In this document: positions 26,586-34,456 of the stretch, in pieces
How the letters are laid out: each line of letters starts with the position of its first letter
Position numbering within the stretch: position 1 is the stretch's first letter
Made by a program: the position numbers and the translations under genes
Assembly: GCF_041538065.1 (NCBI RefSeq)
Contig: NZ_JBGORW010000007.1
Span: 62,001 to 126,000 of the forward strand
Origin: Leptotrichia hongkongensis
Lineage (GTDB): Bacteria; Fusobacteriota; Fusobacteriia; Fusobacteriales; Leptotrichiaceae
DNA length: 64,000 nt
Direction: 5' to 3'
Notes under the pieces: generated by a model
What the model was told of the DNA's origin: nothing
The model's database searches: none
What the model saw: the letters and a program-made list of their open reading frames with translations, nothing else

Positions 26586-27401
26586 ATGGAAAAATTTGGA
26601 TTATTAGGAGAAAAATTGGGACATAGCTATTCAAAGGAAATTCATGAAATTTTTTTTGAGATGACTGGAAAAAAAGCAAGCTATAAGATGATTGAAAAGG
26701 AGATTGGTGAAATTGGGGAATTGATGGAAAGCATAAGAAATGGTGAATTTAATGGTATTAATGTTACAATTCCTTACAAGTTGGAAGTTATTAAATATTT
26801 GGATGAGGTATCGGAAACTGCTAAGAAGATTGGGGCAGTGAATACGATAACATGCCGAGACGGCAAATTGATTGGAGACAACTCTGATTATTTTGGATTT
26901 TTGAAAACTTTGGAGTTAAATGATATTGACGTAAATGGTAAAAAAGTGCTTGTGCTTGGAACTGGGGGAGCTTCAAAGGCTATTTACAATGGGCTGATTG
27001 ACAGTGGTGCCGAAAATATTTTTCTTGCTACAATTATTGAAAATGACCCCTTTAATGTGAGAATACAAGATAGGCTAATTCATTATTCAGCAATTGCAGG
27101 ACTTAGGGATATTGAGCTTATTGTAAACTGTACTCCAGTTGGAATGTACCCTGCGATTGATAACTGTCCGCTTGAAGAAAAAAACTTGATTAATGCAAAT
27201 GCAGTTGTGGATATTGTTTACAACCCGAAAGAAACTGTTCTTATGATAAAATATAAGTTAAAGGGAGTAAAAGTGGCAAATGGACTAGTAATGCTTATTT
27301 CACAAGCAATAAAATCTGAAGAAATTTGGCATAATGAAGAATATAGCAAAGAAATTATAAAAGAGATTCATAAAAGATTAGAAAAAAAATTATATAAATA
27401 A
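26586..27401 (+). CDS. aroE: Shikimate dehydrogenase
   Basis: 271 residues. Reduces 3-dehydroshikimate to shikimate with NADPH. Substrate-binding GHSYSKEIHE near the N-terminus, catalytic Lys in NVTIPYK and catalytic Asp in GDNSDYFGF, and nucleotide loop VLGTGGASKAIYNGL. VNCTPVGMYP and VDIVYNPKET are the conserved late motifs. The usual NRT NADP-specificity motif after the first Rossmann unit is replaced by ATIIEND, so cofactor preference is uncertain. The in-frame TTG at 26562 is ignored; ATG at 26586 follows GAAGGAAACA. Confidence 0.94.
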   Translation: MEKFGLLGEKLGHSYSKEIHEIFFEMTGKKASYKMIEKEIGEIGELMESIRNGEFNGINVTIPYKLEVIKYLDEVSETAKKIGAVNTITCRDGKLIGDNSDYFGFLKTLELNDIDVNGKKVLVLGTGGASKAIYNGLIDSGAENIFLATIIENDPFNVRIQDRLIHYSAIAGLRDIELIVNCTPVGMYPAIDNCPLEEKNLINANAVVDIVYNPKETVLMIKYKLKGVKVANGLVMLISQAIKSEEIWHNEEYSKEIIKEIHKRLEKKLYK

Positions 27402-27430
27402 AAACAAAGTTGAGAAGAAAGGAAAATTTA

Positions 27431-28246
27431 ATGTTAAAAAAAATAATTATAGGAATACTCATTTTTTCAAGTATTGGTTTTGCACGAACAAACAAGGAGA
27501 TTATTGATGCAGGTAATGAAAAACAGAAAGGAATTTTTGATAAATATTTTAATTCATCATCAGCAGTAAAAAATGGAACAGCAGTCGCAAATTCTGCCTA
27601 TGCCGATGTAATGACAAGCTTGTATAATGAAAATCGTGCATATTTTGATAAAGAATTTGGAAGGCTTACTGGAAATAGACGTTCTAATTTTAGAACAATG
27701 TATGCGTTTTATAGTGATTATATTGTGGAATATCGAAAATTTTTACAAAATGCCTTTGGAGCATTTTTGGCTGATACAGGGGAATTTCAGTCATATGCTT
27801 ACACAAATAATTATTTGTTGCTGGAAACATTCAACTTGAATATGAATACTTATCTTGAAGCTGAAAAAGATGCTAAAACTGTGGACGAAAATATAAATGC
27901 AATCTATGACTATTTATATAGCGAAGGAGACAAAATTCAAAAGGAAGATTATAAAGGAATGTCAAGCAGTAAAATGCAGGCACTTGTAAATGAAGAGTAT
28001 GACAAGCTGGAAAGAGTGCTGGATATAAGAGGAAACGAAGGAAAAGAAAAGAAAAAGGCTGCAAATATCGCAAAATCAAGCTTAAAAAAATTAAGAAAAC
28101 TTTATAGTAATTATGATAAATGGTTTGATGATTATGTGGAGACTTCTTCATTGTCACGAGAAAATAAAGAAAAATTGAAAAAATTAATAAAATTTGAAAA
28201 TCTTTCAAATATTAAATTTATAATTCAGTCAATTGAAAAAAAATAA
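27431..28246 (+). CDS. Secreted helical protein of unknown function
   Basis: 271 residues. A signal peptide (LKKIIIGILIFSSIGFA, likely cut after residue 18) precedes a mostly helical, highly charged body, so the protein should be periplasmic or exported. There is no Cys lipobox. The C-terminal third (KEKKKAANIAKSSLKKLRKL) is Lys-rich and probably coiled. I recognise no family. It sits between aroE and further unknown genes in the aromatic cluster, with a ribosome binding site AGAAAGGA; the frame extends upstream to TTG 27410 but without a suitable site. Confidence 0.7.
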   Translation: MLKKIIIGILIFSSIGFARTNKEIIDAGNEKQKGIFDKYFNSSSAVKNGTAVANSAYADVMTSLYNENRAYFDKEFGRLTGNRRSNFRTMYAFYSDYIVEYRKFLQNAFGAFLADTGEFQSYAYTNNYLLLETFNLNMNTYLEAEKDAKTVDENINAIYDYLYSEGDKIQKEDYKGMSSSKMQALVNEEYDKLERVLDIRGNEGKEKKKAANIAKSSLKKLRKLYSNYDKWFDDYVETSSLSRENKEKLKKLIKFENLSNIKFIIQSIEKK

Positions 28247-28286
28247 AAATATAAGTAATAAGTAAAAAAATTCGGAAGGAGTCAAA

Positions 28287-29153
28287 ATGAGTGAGAAAAA
28301 TACAAATAACAATGAAAATTTAGAAAATGCTAAAGAAGAGAAAAATCAAGTTTACGAAATGGAGAATCTTGAAGTAAATGAAAGGTCTACATTAAAAAGT
28401 AGAAAATATGTGAATTTAAAAGATAAAACTGATTATATCGATTTAACAATTTATAACGAACTTGATGATTTTGCGGCAGAAGTATTAGATAGTGATAATT
28501 TCTTAAAATATGTAAATGCAAGAAGAGAATATTTATTTGATTCTAACGAAGCTATAAAAAAATATTTTGGGGATGAATTTTTGAATAATAAAGAAAATGA
28601 AAACAAAATAAATACTTTTTCAGAGTTTTACTATGAATATATGATAAGATATTCAGATTGCTATCTTTATGAATTTATGGCAAAAGGCTACACTGACGGA
28701 TTTAGGGAATTGCTTAAAAAAAAGGGTATAGATCCTGACAGTCTTGATGTAAATTGGGAAAGTATCCGTTCTAAAGAACTTGGATACGATGAATCACTTG
28801 TGGATATTTTATATTCAATTATAAATTATGAGCTTGAACATCGTGGATACTCTATTTTTGGAATAAATATGGGATATGAATCAACATTGTATTTCATTGT
28901 TCCGCAAAAGGCGTTTTCAAGAATTGACAACGAGCCTGAATTATTTACTATTTTTGATATTGGATTTTTAGAAACAATCTATAACGAAATTTATGAAGTG
29001 GTAGGAAACCTTGGAATTGAAAATGTTGGAGTTGGAGATTTTCTAGAAAAACGTGGAAACGAATACTATAGTTTATTTGCTGATGCAAGTAAAAATGTCA
29101 TAATTGAAAATATTGATGAAAATGATGAGTCGAAAGTGAAAATAATTTTGTAA
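28287..29153 (+). CDS. Unknown cytoplasmic protein, acidic
   Basis: 288 residues, no signal peptide or membrane segment. The first 40 residues are Asn/Glu/Lys-rich and likely disordered. The rest is a mixed alpha/beta, acidic domain with recognisable stretches FYYEYMIRYSDCYLYEFMAK and ELGYDESLVDILYSIINYEL. I cannot assign a family. It follows the secreted protein gene by 40 bp (ribosome binding site GGAAGGAG) and precedes the DUF4250 gene by 15 bp, so it is likely co-transcribed. Confidence 0.7.
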   Translation: MSEKNTNNNENLENAKEEKNQVYEMENLEVNERSTLKSRKYVNLKDKTDYIDLTIYNELDDFAAEVLDSDNFLKYVNARREYLFDSNEAIKKYFGDEFLNNKENENKINTFSEFYYEYMIRYSDCYLYEFMAKGYTDGFRELLKKKGIDPDSLDVNWESIRSKELGYDESLVDILYSIINYELEHRGYSIFGINMGYESTLYFIVPQKAFSRIDNEPELFTIFDIGFLETIYNEIYEVVGNLGIENVGVGDFLEKRGNEYYSLFADASKNVIIENIDENDESKVKIIL

Positions 29154-29168
29154 AAAAGGGAGCAAAGA

Positions 29169-29357
29169 ATGATAAATTTTGAAACTAAAGATACAATGCT
29201 GCTTTATAGTCTTGTAAATATGAAGTTGCGTGATGAATTTTTAGATTTAGATGATCTTGTAAATTATTACGGTGTTGATAAAAAAGAACTTTTAGATAGA
29301 TTTTCAAATGCTGGATATGAATATGTGGAAGGGGAAAATCAATTTAAAAAAATATAA
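29169..29357 (+). CDS. DUF4250 family small protein
   Basis: 62 residues. TMLLYSLVNMKLRDEFLDLD followed by a Val-Asp-Lys/Glu helix and GYEYVEGENQFKKI matches the pattern I recall for DUF4250: MLLS-VNMKLRD at the start and GY-Y-NQF at the end. Function unknown; cytoplasmic, probably a small helical protein. Ribosome binding site AAAAGGGAG. It lies between the acidic unknown protein and aroK. Confidence 0.75.
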   Translation: MINFETKDTMLLYSLVNMKLRDEFLDLDDLVNYYGVDKKELLDRFSNAGYEYVEGENQFKKI

Positions 29358-29405
29358 TTTTGGAAAGTAAAAATTAAAAATTCTATGAAAAAAGGTAGAT
29401 AATAT

Positions 29406-29903
29406 ATGAAAAATATAGTATTGATTGGAATGCCTGCCTGTGGAAAAAGTACAATTGGGTACCGGCTGTCAAAAAAAATTAATTTCCCTGTTCTAGATGC
29501 AGATAAATATTTGGAAGAAAAGGAAAATAGAGTTATTTCAGATATTTTTTCAAATGAAGGGGAAGAGCATTTTAGAGAACTTGAAACTAAATATTTGAAG
29601 GAATTATCAGAAAAAGAAGGAACTATAATTTCAACAGGCGGTGGAGCTGTTAAAAAGAAAGAAAATATTGATATTCTAAAAAAAACTGGGATTGTCGTAT
29701 TTCTTGATAGAACAATAGATGCCATTTCAAAAGAAAATCATAGAAACAGACCTCTTTTACAAAATCCTGATAATCTTCAGAAACTGTATGATGAAAGAAT
29801 AAAGCTGTATAGACGATATGCTGATATTATTATAAAAAATGACGATAGTATAGATGTAATTGTTGAAAGGATAATTACTTCATTGAAGGGAAAAATTTTA
29901 TAA
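29406..29903 (+). CDS. aroK: Shikimate kinase
   Basis: 165 residues, normal length. Phosphorylates shikimate with ATP. Walker A GMPACGKST near residue 8, DADKYLEE carrying the shikimate-binding Asp, FRELETKYLKEL, the TGGGAV shikimate loop, and the lid Arg region ENHRNRPLL. The next gene, aroQ, follows closely, so two steps of the shikimate pathway are coupled. Ribosome binding site AAAAAGGTAG is moderate. Confidence 0.95.
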   Translation: MKNIVLIGMPACGKSTIGYRLSKKINFPVLDADKYLEEKENRVISDIFSNEGEEHFRELETKYLKELSEKEGTIISTGGGAVKKKENIDILKKTGIVVFLDRTIDAISKENHRNRPLLQNPDNLQKLYDERIKLYRRYADIIIKNDDSIDVIVERIITSLKGKIL

Positions 29904-29925
29904 AAAGATGGATGGGAAAATAATA

Positions 29926-30357
29926 ATGAAAAAAATATTAATTATAAATGGACCTAATCTAAATTTTCTAGGAATTAGAGAAAAGGGAATTTATGGAAAT
30001 GATGATTATAACAGCATTTGTAAATACATAAAAGAAAAATTTGAAAATGAAGATGTAAAAATCGAGATATTGCAGTCAAATTCTGAAGGAAAAATTATAG
30101 ATTTTTTGCAGTCAGCATATTTTAATGAAGTTGACGGGATTGTAATAAATCCTGGAGCTTATACTCATTACAGCTATGCAATTTTTGATGCAATAAAATC
30201 TGTATCTATTCCGACTGTGGAGGTGCATTTGAGCAATATTTACGAAAGAGAGGAATTTAGAAAAATTTCGGTTACAGCTCCTGCCTGCATTGCACAGATT
30301 TATGGAAAAGGTAAGGATGGGTATGTAGAGGCTGTAGAGCTTCTTTTAGAAAGATAA
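29926..30357 (+). CDS. aroQ: 3-dehydroquinate dehydratase, type II
   Basis: 143 residues, the usual type II size. It converts 3-dehydroquinate to 3-dehydroshikimate through an enolate mechanism. Motifs: INGPNLNFLGIREKGIYG with the catalytic Arg and Tyr, SNSEGKIIDFLQ, NPGAYTHYSYAIFDA, and VEVHLSNIYEREEFRK with the catalytic His and lid. An ATG at 29908 adds six residues, but the family normally starts MKKILIINGPN, so ATG at 29926 is preferred. Confidence 0.93.
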   Translation: MKKILIINGPNLNFLGIREKGIYGNDDYNSICKYIKEKFENEDVKIEILQSNSEGKIIDFLQSAYFNEVDGIVINPGAYTHYSYAIFDAIKSVSIPTVEVHLSNIYEREEFRKISVTAPACIAQIYGKGKDGYVEAVELLLER

Positions 30358-30377
30358 AAAATATAGAGGATAGAAAA

Positions 30378-30812
30378 ATGGAAGAAAGTAATAAAAGTGT
30401 TGAAATATGCAGAATAGCATTGAAAATGTCAATTTCTTCACGTGATGAAGAAAAAAAATTGATGCAGGATTACAAAAAAGTTGGCATAAAGACAGCTGCA
30501 GTAAATGTTGGTGGTGCAATGCCGCAATCACGTTTTAAATTTATAGAAAGCGCCTTAATGGCAGCCAAAAGAAATAATTTAATTCAAGACGTGCATGCTC
30601 ACGATGGTGCAGTAATCGGTGCAATGCGGGAAGCAATGAGCCAAATTGAAGCAATTATAAACGGTCTTAGTGTCGGTGGAAAAATTGGGCTGGCAAGAGA
30701 AGGGGAACATCTGGCTGTAGCAATATTTTTAAGTGTTGGAATATTACAATTTAATGAAGTGATAACTTCTGTTGCACATCGTTCAGTTTCAATACTTGAA
30801 AACGAAAAATAA
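30378..30812 (+). CDS. HutP-like RNA-binding antiterminator family protein
   Basis: 144 residues. The central and C-terminal part (GAVIGAMREAMSQIEAIING, LSVGGKIGLAREGEHLAVAI, SVAHRSVSI) fits my memory of the HutP family, with the basic-hydrophobic core and a late His. In B. subtilis, HutP binds L-histidine and Mg2+ and antiterminates the hut mRNA. No hut gene is in this window, so this homolog probably senses something else or acts in trans. It follows aroQ by 20 bp. Family assignment is from pattern recognition only. Confidence 0.65.
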   Translation: MEESNKSVEICRIALKMSISSRDEEKKLMQDYKKVGIKTAAVNVGGAMPQSRFKFIESALMAAKRNNLIQDVHAHDGAVIGAMREAMSQIEAIINGLSVGGKIGLAREGEHLAVAIFLSVGILQFNEVITSVAHRSVSILENEK

Positions 30813-30831
30813 AATTAAGGAAAGGCTTATT

Positions 30832-31503
30832 ATGGGAAAAAAATTTTTTGATGAAATAGAACTATTTTTGTTTGATATGGATGGATTATTGTTTGATACA
30901 GAAACTATTTATGTGGAATATGGACGTGAAGTTGCTAAAGAAAAGGGATATACAATAACAAATGACATTGTGGAAAAAACAACGGGCGTTACAAATGATA
31001 AAGCAAGAATATTGTTTAAGGAAGCCTTGGGTGGGGAATTTCCGTATGACGAAATGATGGGAAAAGTTAAAAACTTTATACTGGAAAAAGGACTAAAAGG
31101 CGAAGTTCCACTAAAATTAGGAGCATTAGAATTGCTTGAATTTTTAAAGAAAAATAATAAACAGATGATTTTAGCTACTTCATCGGATTTACATCTGGCA
31201 GAGGCATTAACAGAAGGAAAAGGTATAAAAAAATATTTTTCCCATTTAGTGACAGCAGAAGATGTTGTTCACGGGAAACCTGATCCGGAAGTATTTCTAA
31301 TAAGTGCAAAAAAAGCTGGGGCATCTCCTGAAAAAACGGTAGTATTTGAAGATTCGTTCAATGGAATAAGAGCAGCTCACGCAGCTGGGACATTTCCAAT
31401 TATGGTGCCAGATAAGTTGAAACCAACAGAGGAAATTGAAAAATTGGTTTATAAAAAGTTTGATAACTTAATGGAAGTGCTTGATTACTTTGAGGGAAAG
31501 TAA
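30832..31503 (+). CDS. HAD-superfamily phosphatase (beta-phosphoglucomutase-like)
   Basis: 223 residues. All four HAD motifs are present: FDMDGLLFDTE (nucleophile Asp), ATSS (motif II), GKPDPEVF (motif III Lys) and VFEDSFNGIRAA (motif IV). The small helical cap between motif I and II marks it as a subfamily IA enzyme of the phosphoglycolate phosphatase/beta-phosphoglucomutase group. Substrate unknown. The frame runs upstream to TTG 30772 inside the previous gene; ATG at 30832 after AAGGAAAGG is the start. Followed by a strong terminator, closing the aromatic cluster. Confidence 0.88.
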   Translation: MGKKFFDEIELFLFDMDGLLFDTETIYVEYGREVAKEKGYTITNDIVEKTTGVTNDKARILFKEALGGEFPYDEMMGKVKNFILEKGLKGEVPLKLGALELLEFLKKNNKQMILATSSDLHLAEALTEGKGIKKYFSHLVTAEDVVHGKPDPEVFLISAKKAGASPEKTVVFEDSFNGIRAAHAAGTFPIMVPDKLKPTEEIEKLVYKKFDNLMEVLDYFEGK

Positions 31504-31531
31504 ATTACTAAAAATAAAATAGAAATTGATT

Positions 31532-31575
31532 AATAGGAGTTATTTGTGGCAAATAAGATAACTCCTATTTTTTTG
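31532..31575 (+). terminator. Rho-independent terminator after the HAD gene
   Basis: AATAGGAGTTAT (31532-31543) pairs with ATAACTCCTATT (31558-31569), followed by six T. Ends the pheA-to-HAD gene run. Confidence 0.9.
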
Positions 31576-31607
31576 TGAAAATTATTTTATTAAAAGATTT
31601 AAATCAA

Positions 31608-31636
31608 TTGAAAAAAAATAGTAAATATAGTAAAAT
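31608..31636 (+). promoter_or_regulatory. Candidate purA promoter
   Basis: TTGAAA (31608-31613), a 17-base spacer and TAAAAT (31631-31636), about 100 bp before purA. No purine riboswitch core was seen in the leader. Confidence 0.5.
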
Positions 31637-31738
31637 GAATAGTAAAAAGATAAAATTTTAGTAAGCTAAATTTTTAAGTTTTTATGGTTCAGTTTCAAAA
31701 AAAGTAAGAAAATTCTAAAAATTTAGGAGGAATGGAAT

Positions 31739-33037
31739 ATGGGAAATAATACTTTTGTAATTGTGGGAACGCAGTGGGGAGATGAAGGAAAAGGTAAAAT
31801 TATTGACGTACTCTCTCCAAAAGCGGATTATGTAGTTAGATTTCAAGGTGGTAACAATGCTGGACATACAGTTGTTGTAAACGATGAGAAGTTTATTTTG
31901 CATTTGCTGCCGTCTGGAATTATTAACTCGGCTGGAAAATGTATAATTGGGGCTGGAGTTGTTGTTGATATTGAAGTATTATTGACGGAAATTGACGAGC
32001 TGGAAAAAAGAGGAAAAAAGCTGGATAATTTATTTATCGATGAAAGAGCGCACATAATAATGCCTTACCATATCGAAATTGACAAGGCTAAGGAAGAAGC
32101 TATGGGTGAAAATAAAATTGGTACGACTCAAAGAGGAATAGGTCCTTGCTATATTGATAAAATTGCAAGAAATGGAATTAGAATTGGTGATTTACTGGAT
32201 CCTGAAAGATTTAGGGATAAACTTACTTGGAACGTGAATGAAAAAAACGATATGCTGACTAGATACGGTAAAGGAACTTTTGACTTGGAAGAACTTTACG
32301 AAAAATTTATGAAACTTGCTGAAAAAATAAAATTTAGAATAATAGATGCCGTTGTAGAAATCAATGAAGGGATTGAAGAAGGAAAAGTAGTGCTTTTTGA
32401 AGGGGCTCAAGCGTTAATGCTTGACATTGACTACGGAACTTACCCTTACGTAACTTCATCATCGCCAACATCTGGTGGAGTAACAGTCGGAACAGGAGTC
32501 GCTCCAACAAAAATTTCAAGAGTGCTAGGAGTTATGAAGGCGTATACAACAAGAGTGGGAGAAGGGCCTTTTCCAACAGAGTTAGAAAATGAAGATGGAG
32601 AAACTTTACGAAAAGTGGGACACGAATTTGGAGCAACAACTGGACGTCCAAGAAGATGTGGATGGCTTGACTTGGTAATTGGTAAATATGCAGTGTTAAT
32701 TGACGGATTGACAGACATTGTATTGACAAAACTGGATGTATTGACAGGATTTGAAAAAATAAAAGTGGCAGTAGGTTATGAAATTGACGGAAAAGTATAT
32801 CATTCTTATCCTGGAAACTTGAGAAAATCTAAAGACTTGAAAATAATTTACGATGAATTAGATGGCTGGAAAGAAGATATTACGCAAATAAAGAATTACG
32901 AAGACTTGCCGGAAAATTGTAAAAAATATATTGAATACATTGAGAAAAAATTGAAATGTAAAATCTCGATGATTTCAGTAGGGCCTGAAAGAAGTCAGAA
33001 TATTTATAGATATGATTTGGGAGAGTTTGTGAAGTAG
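31739..33037 (+). CDS. purA: Adenylosuccinate synthetase
   Basis: 432 residues. Joins IMP and aspartate using GTP, the first committed step to AMP. GTQWGDEGKGKIIDVL at the N-terminus holds the catalytic Asp and P-loop. NNAGHTVV carries the catalytic His, followed by GTTQRGIGPCYIDK, EGAQALMLDIDYGTYPYVTS and TTTGRPRRCGWLD. Length and motifs are complete. Ribosome binding site TTAGGAGG. purB follows about 1.4 kb downstream, so both steps from IMP to AMP are encoded here. Confidence 0.98.
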   Translation: MGNNTFVIVGTQWGDEGKGKIIDVLSPKADYVVRFQGGNNAGHTVVVNDEKFILHLLPSGIINSAGKCIIGAGVVVDIEVLLTEIDELEKRGKKLDNLFIDERAHIIMPYHIEIDKAKEEAMGENKIGTTQRGIGPCYIDKIARNGIRIGDLLDPERFRDKLTWNVNEKNDMLTRYGKGTFDLEELYEKFMKLAEKIKFRIIDAVVEINEGIEEGKVVLFEGAQALMLDIDYGTYPYVTSSSPTSGGVTVGTGVAPTKISRVLGVMKAYTTRVGEGPFPTELENEDGETLRKVGHEFGATTGRPRRCGWLDLVIGKYAVLIDGLTDIVLTKLDVLTGFEKIKVAVGYEIDGKVYHSYPGNLRKSKDLKIIYDELDGWKEDITQIKNYEDLPENCKKYIEYIEKKLKCKISMISVGPERSQNIYRYDLGEFVK

Positions 33038-33211
33038 TTTTTGAAATTGGAGGAAATTATTTAAGAAATAAAGTAAATTCAAAAGATAAGATTTTAGAAT
33101 TTAGAAAAAGACTTTTGGATAGGAATAAGAATTTTATAAAAGAAAAACAAGATATTGAATTTGAGAAAAATTACAAAATAAAAAATTTGAATAATGAAAT
33201 GGAGAGATAAA

Positions 33212-33649
33212 ATGAAAATAAGAAAAATAATGTTGATGACAATGATTGGAGTATTTTCTGTGTTTGGATTTTCTTGTAGTAAAACAGGAAACGAAAAAAA
33301 GAATTTAACAATGTCAAAAGAAGCGAAAGCTGGAAAAAAAGCAGAATACAAAAAGATAACTTCAGATGAAGCTAAAAAGATGATGGAAACTCAAAAAGTT
33401 ATAGTTGTAGATGTTAGAACTTTGGAAGAATATAACGAAGGGCATATTCCGAATGCAATTTCTGTTCCATTGGAAACTATTGAAAATGAAGCAGAAGCAA
33501 AATTGAAAAATAAAGATGCTTTAATTTTAGTTTATTGCAGAAGTGGAAGACGAAGCAGGGAAGCAGCATTAAAATTGATTGAAAAAGGTTATACAAACGT
33601 GATTGATTTTGGTGGAATAAAAGATTGGAACGGGGAAGTTGTGAAATAA
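33212..33649 (+). CDS. Rhodanese-domain lipoprotein
   Basis: 146 residues. Signal peptide with lipobox GFSC (Cys near residue 22), then a single rhodanese domain: VVDVRTLEEYNEGHIPNAIS and the active-site loop LVYCRSGRRSREAALKL with the persulfide-forming Cys. It should sit on the outer face of a membrane and transfer sulfane sulfur or work in redox or sulfide handling. An upstream in-frame ATG at 33194 is possible, but the signal sequence starts naturally at 33212 after GGAGAG. Confidence 0.88.
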   Translation: MKIRKIMLMTMIGVFSVFGFSCSKTGNEKKNLTMSKEAKAGKKAEYKKITSDEAKKMMETQKVIVVDVRTLEEYNEGHIPNAISVPLETIENEAEAKLKNKDALILVYCRSGRRSREAALKLIEKGYTNVIDFGGIKDWNGEVVK

Positions 33650-33713
33650 AAAATGTAGTATTTAAAGATGTAAAAGAAAAAATACTGTATTTTGAATAAG
33701 AAGGGAATAGGTA

Positions 33714-34190
33714 ATGAAAAAAATACTAATAATGTTAATGCTAGGGATTGGAATTATTTCCTTTTCAGCTCCAGCACAAAATGGTAAAAAGTCTAAAATT
33801 GATAAAACTGTGAATGAAAGTGCTGCTCAAAATTTATCTTTTAATACGATTACATTGAAATTAGTTGGAACTAGAGTTTCAAAAACTGATAAAAATAAAA
33901 TAGAATTGGAATATGAAAATTTTAAGGCAACTGGAAATAATAAAAAAGTTTATACAGAAAAAGACTTTCAAGTAAATGGAAAAAATCCAAAAATTATTAT
34001 AAATAAAACAATTTCCACTGCAATGATAGAAAATTTTGTTAATAGTGATGAAGAAATAGTTGTAACAGGGTTTTATGAAAATAATGAAGGAATTAAGTAT
34101 AAACCATTTAATTTTAGTTTTAGCGTAAATAAAGATGAAGTGAAAAAGATTTACTTTAAGGATGGGGCAATTTATATTTGGGATAATTAG
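33714..34190 (+). CDS. Secreted protein of unknown function
   Basis: 158 residues. Signal peptide KKILIMLMLGIGIISFSAPA with likely cleavage near residue 19-21, then a beta-rich domain (FNTITLKLVGTRVSKTDKNK, EEIVVTGFYENNEGIKY). No domain I recognise. It lies 64 bp after the rhodanese lipoprotein gene and could be co-transcribed. Probably periplasmic. Ribosome binding site AAGAAGGGAA. Confidence 0.7.
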   Translation: MKKILIMLMLGIGIISFSAPAQNGKKSKIDKTVNESAAQNLSFNTITLKLVGTRVSKTDKNKIELEYENFKATGNNKKVYTEKDFQVNGKNPKIIINKTISTAMIENFVNSDEEIVVTGFYENNEGIKYKPFNFSFSVNKDEVKKIYFKDGAIYIWDN

Positions 34191-34239
34191 TTACTAGAAA
34201 GTTTTGTAAATTAAGATTTTGTGTATATAAAGGAGAATT

Positions 34240-34428
34240 GTGAATAAGATTATATTATTTTTATTTTTAAAGATTTTATCATATTCTTCCTAAGTTCAAA
34301 TAATAACATGTTGTGAAAATTGTTATCGAAAAAACTCAAAAATAAAAAATAAAAATTATGATTGGGATATATTAGGTACTGGATTTAACTGGAATTTAGA
34401 TTCAGAGTATAAATTACAGGAAAAATAA
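34240..34428 (+). pseudogene. Small secreted-protein gene interrupted by one stop codon
   Basis: A GTG at 34240 follows AAAGGAG and starts a hydrophobic leader (NKIILFLFLKILSYSS). A TAA at 34291-34293 interrupts it. The same frame then stays open for another 44 codons to 34428, ending in NYDWDILGTGFNWNLDSEYK, which looks like a real protein tail. One in-frame stop in otherwise coherent coding sequence suggests a recently inactivated small exported protein. Chance cannot be excluded given the A+T-rich sequence. Confidence 0.4.
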
Positions 34429-34456
34429 ATCAAAGCAAGTAGGAGGAAATGGGAAA

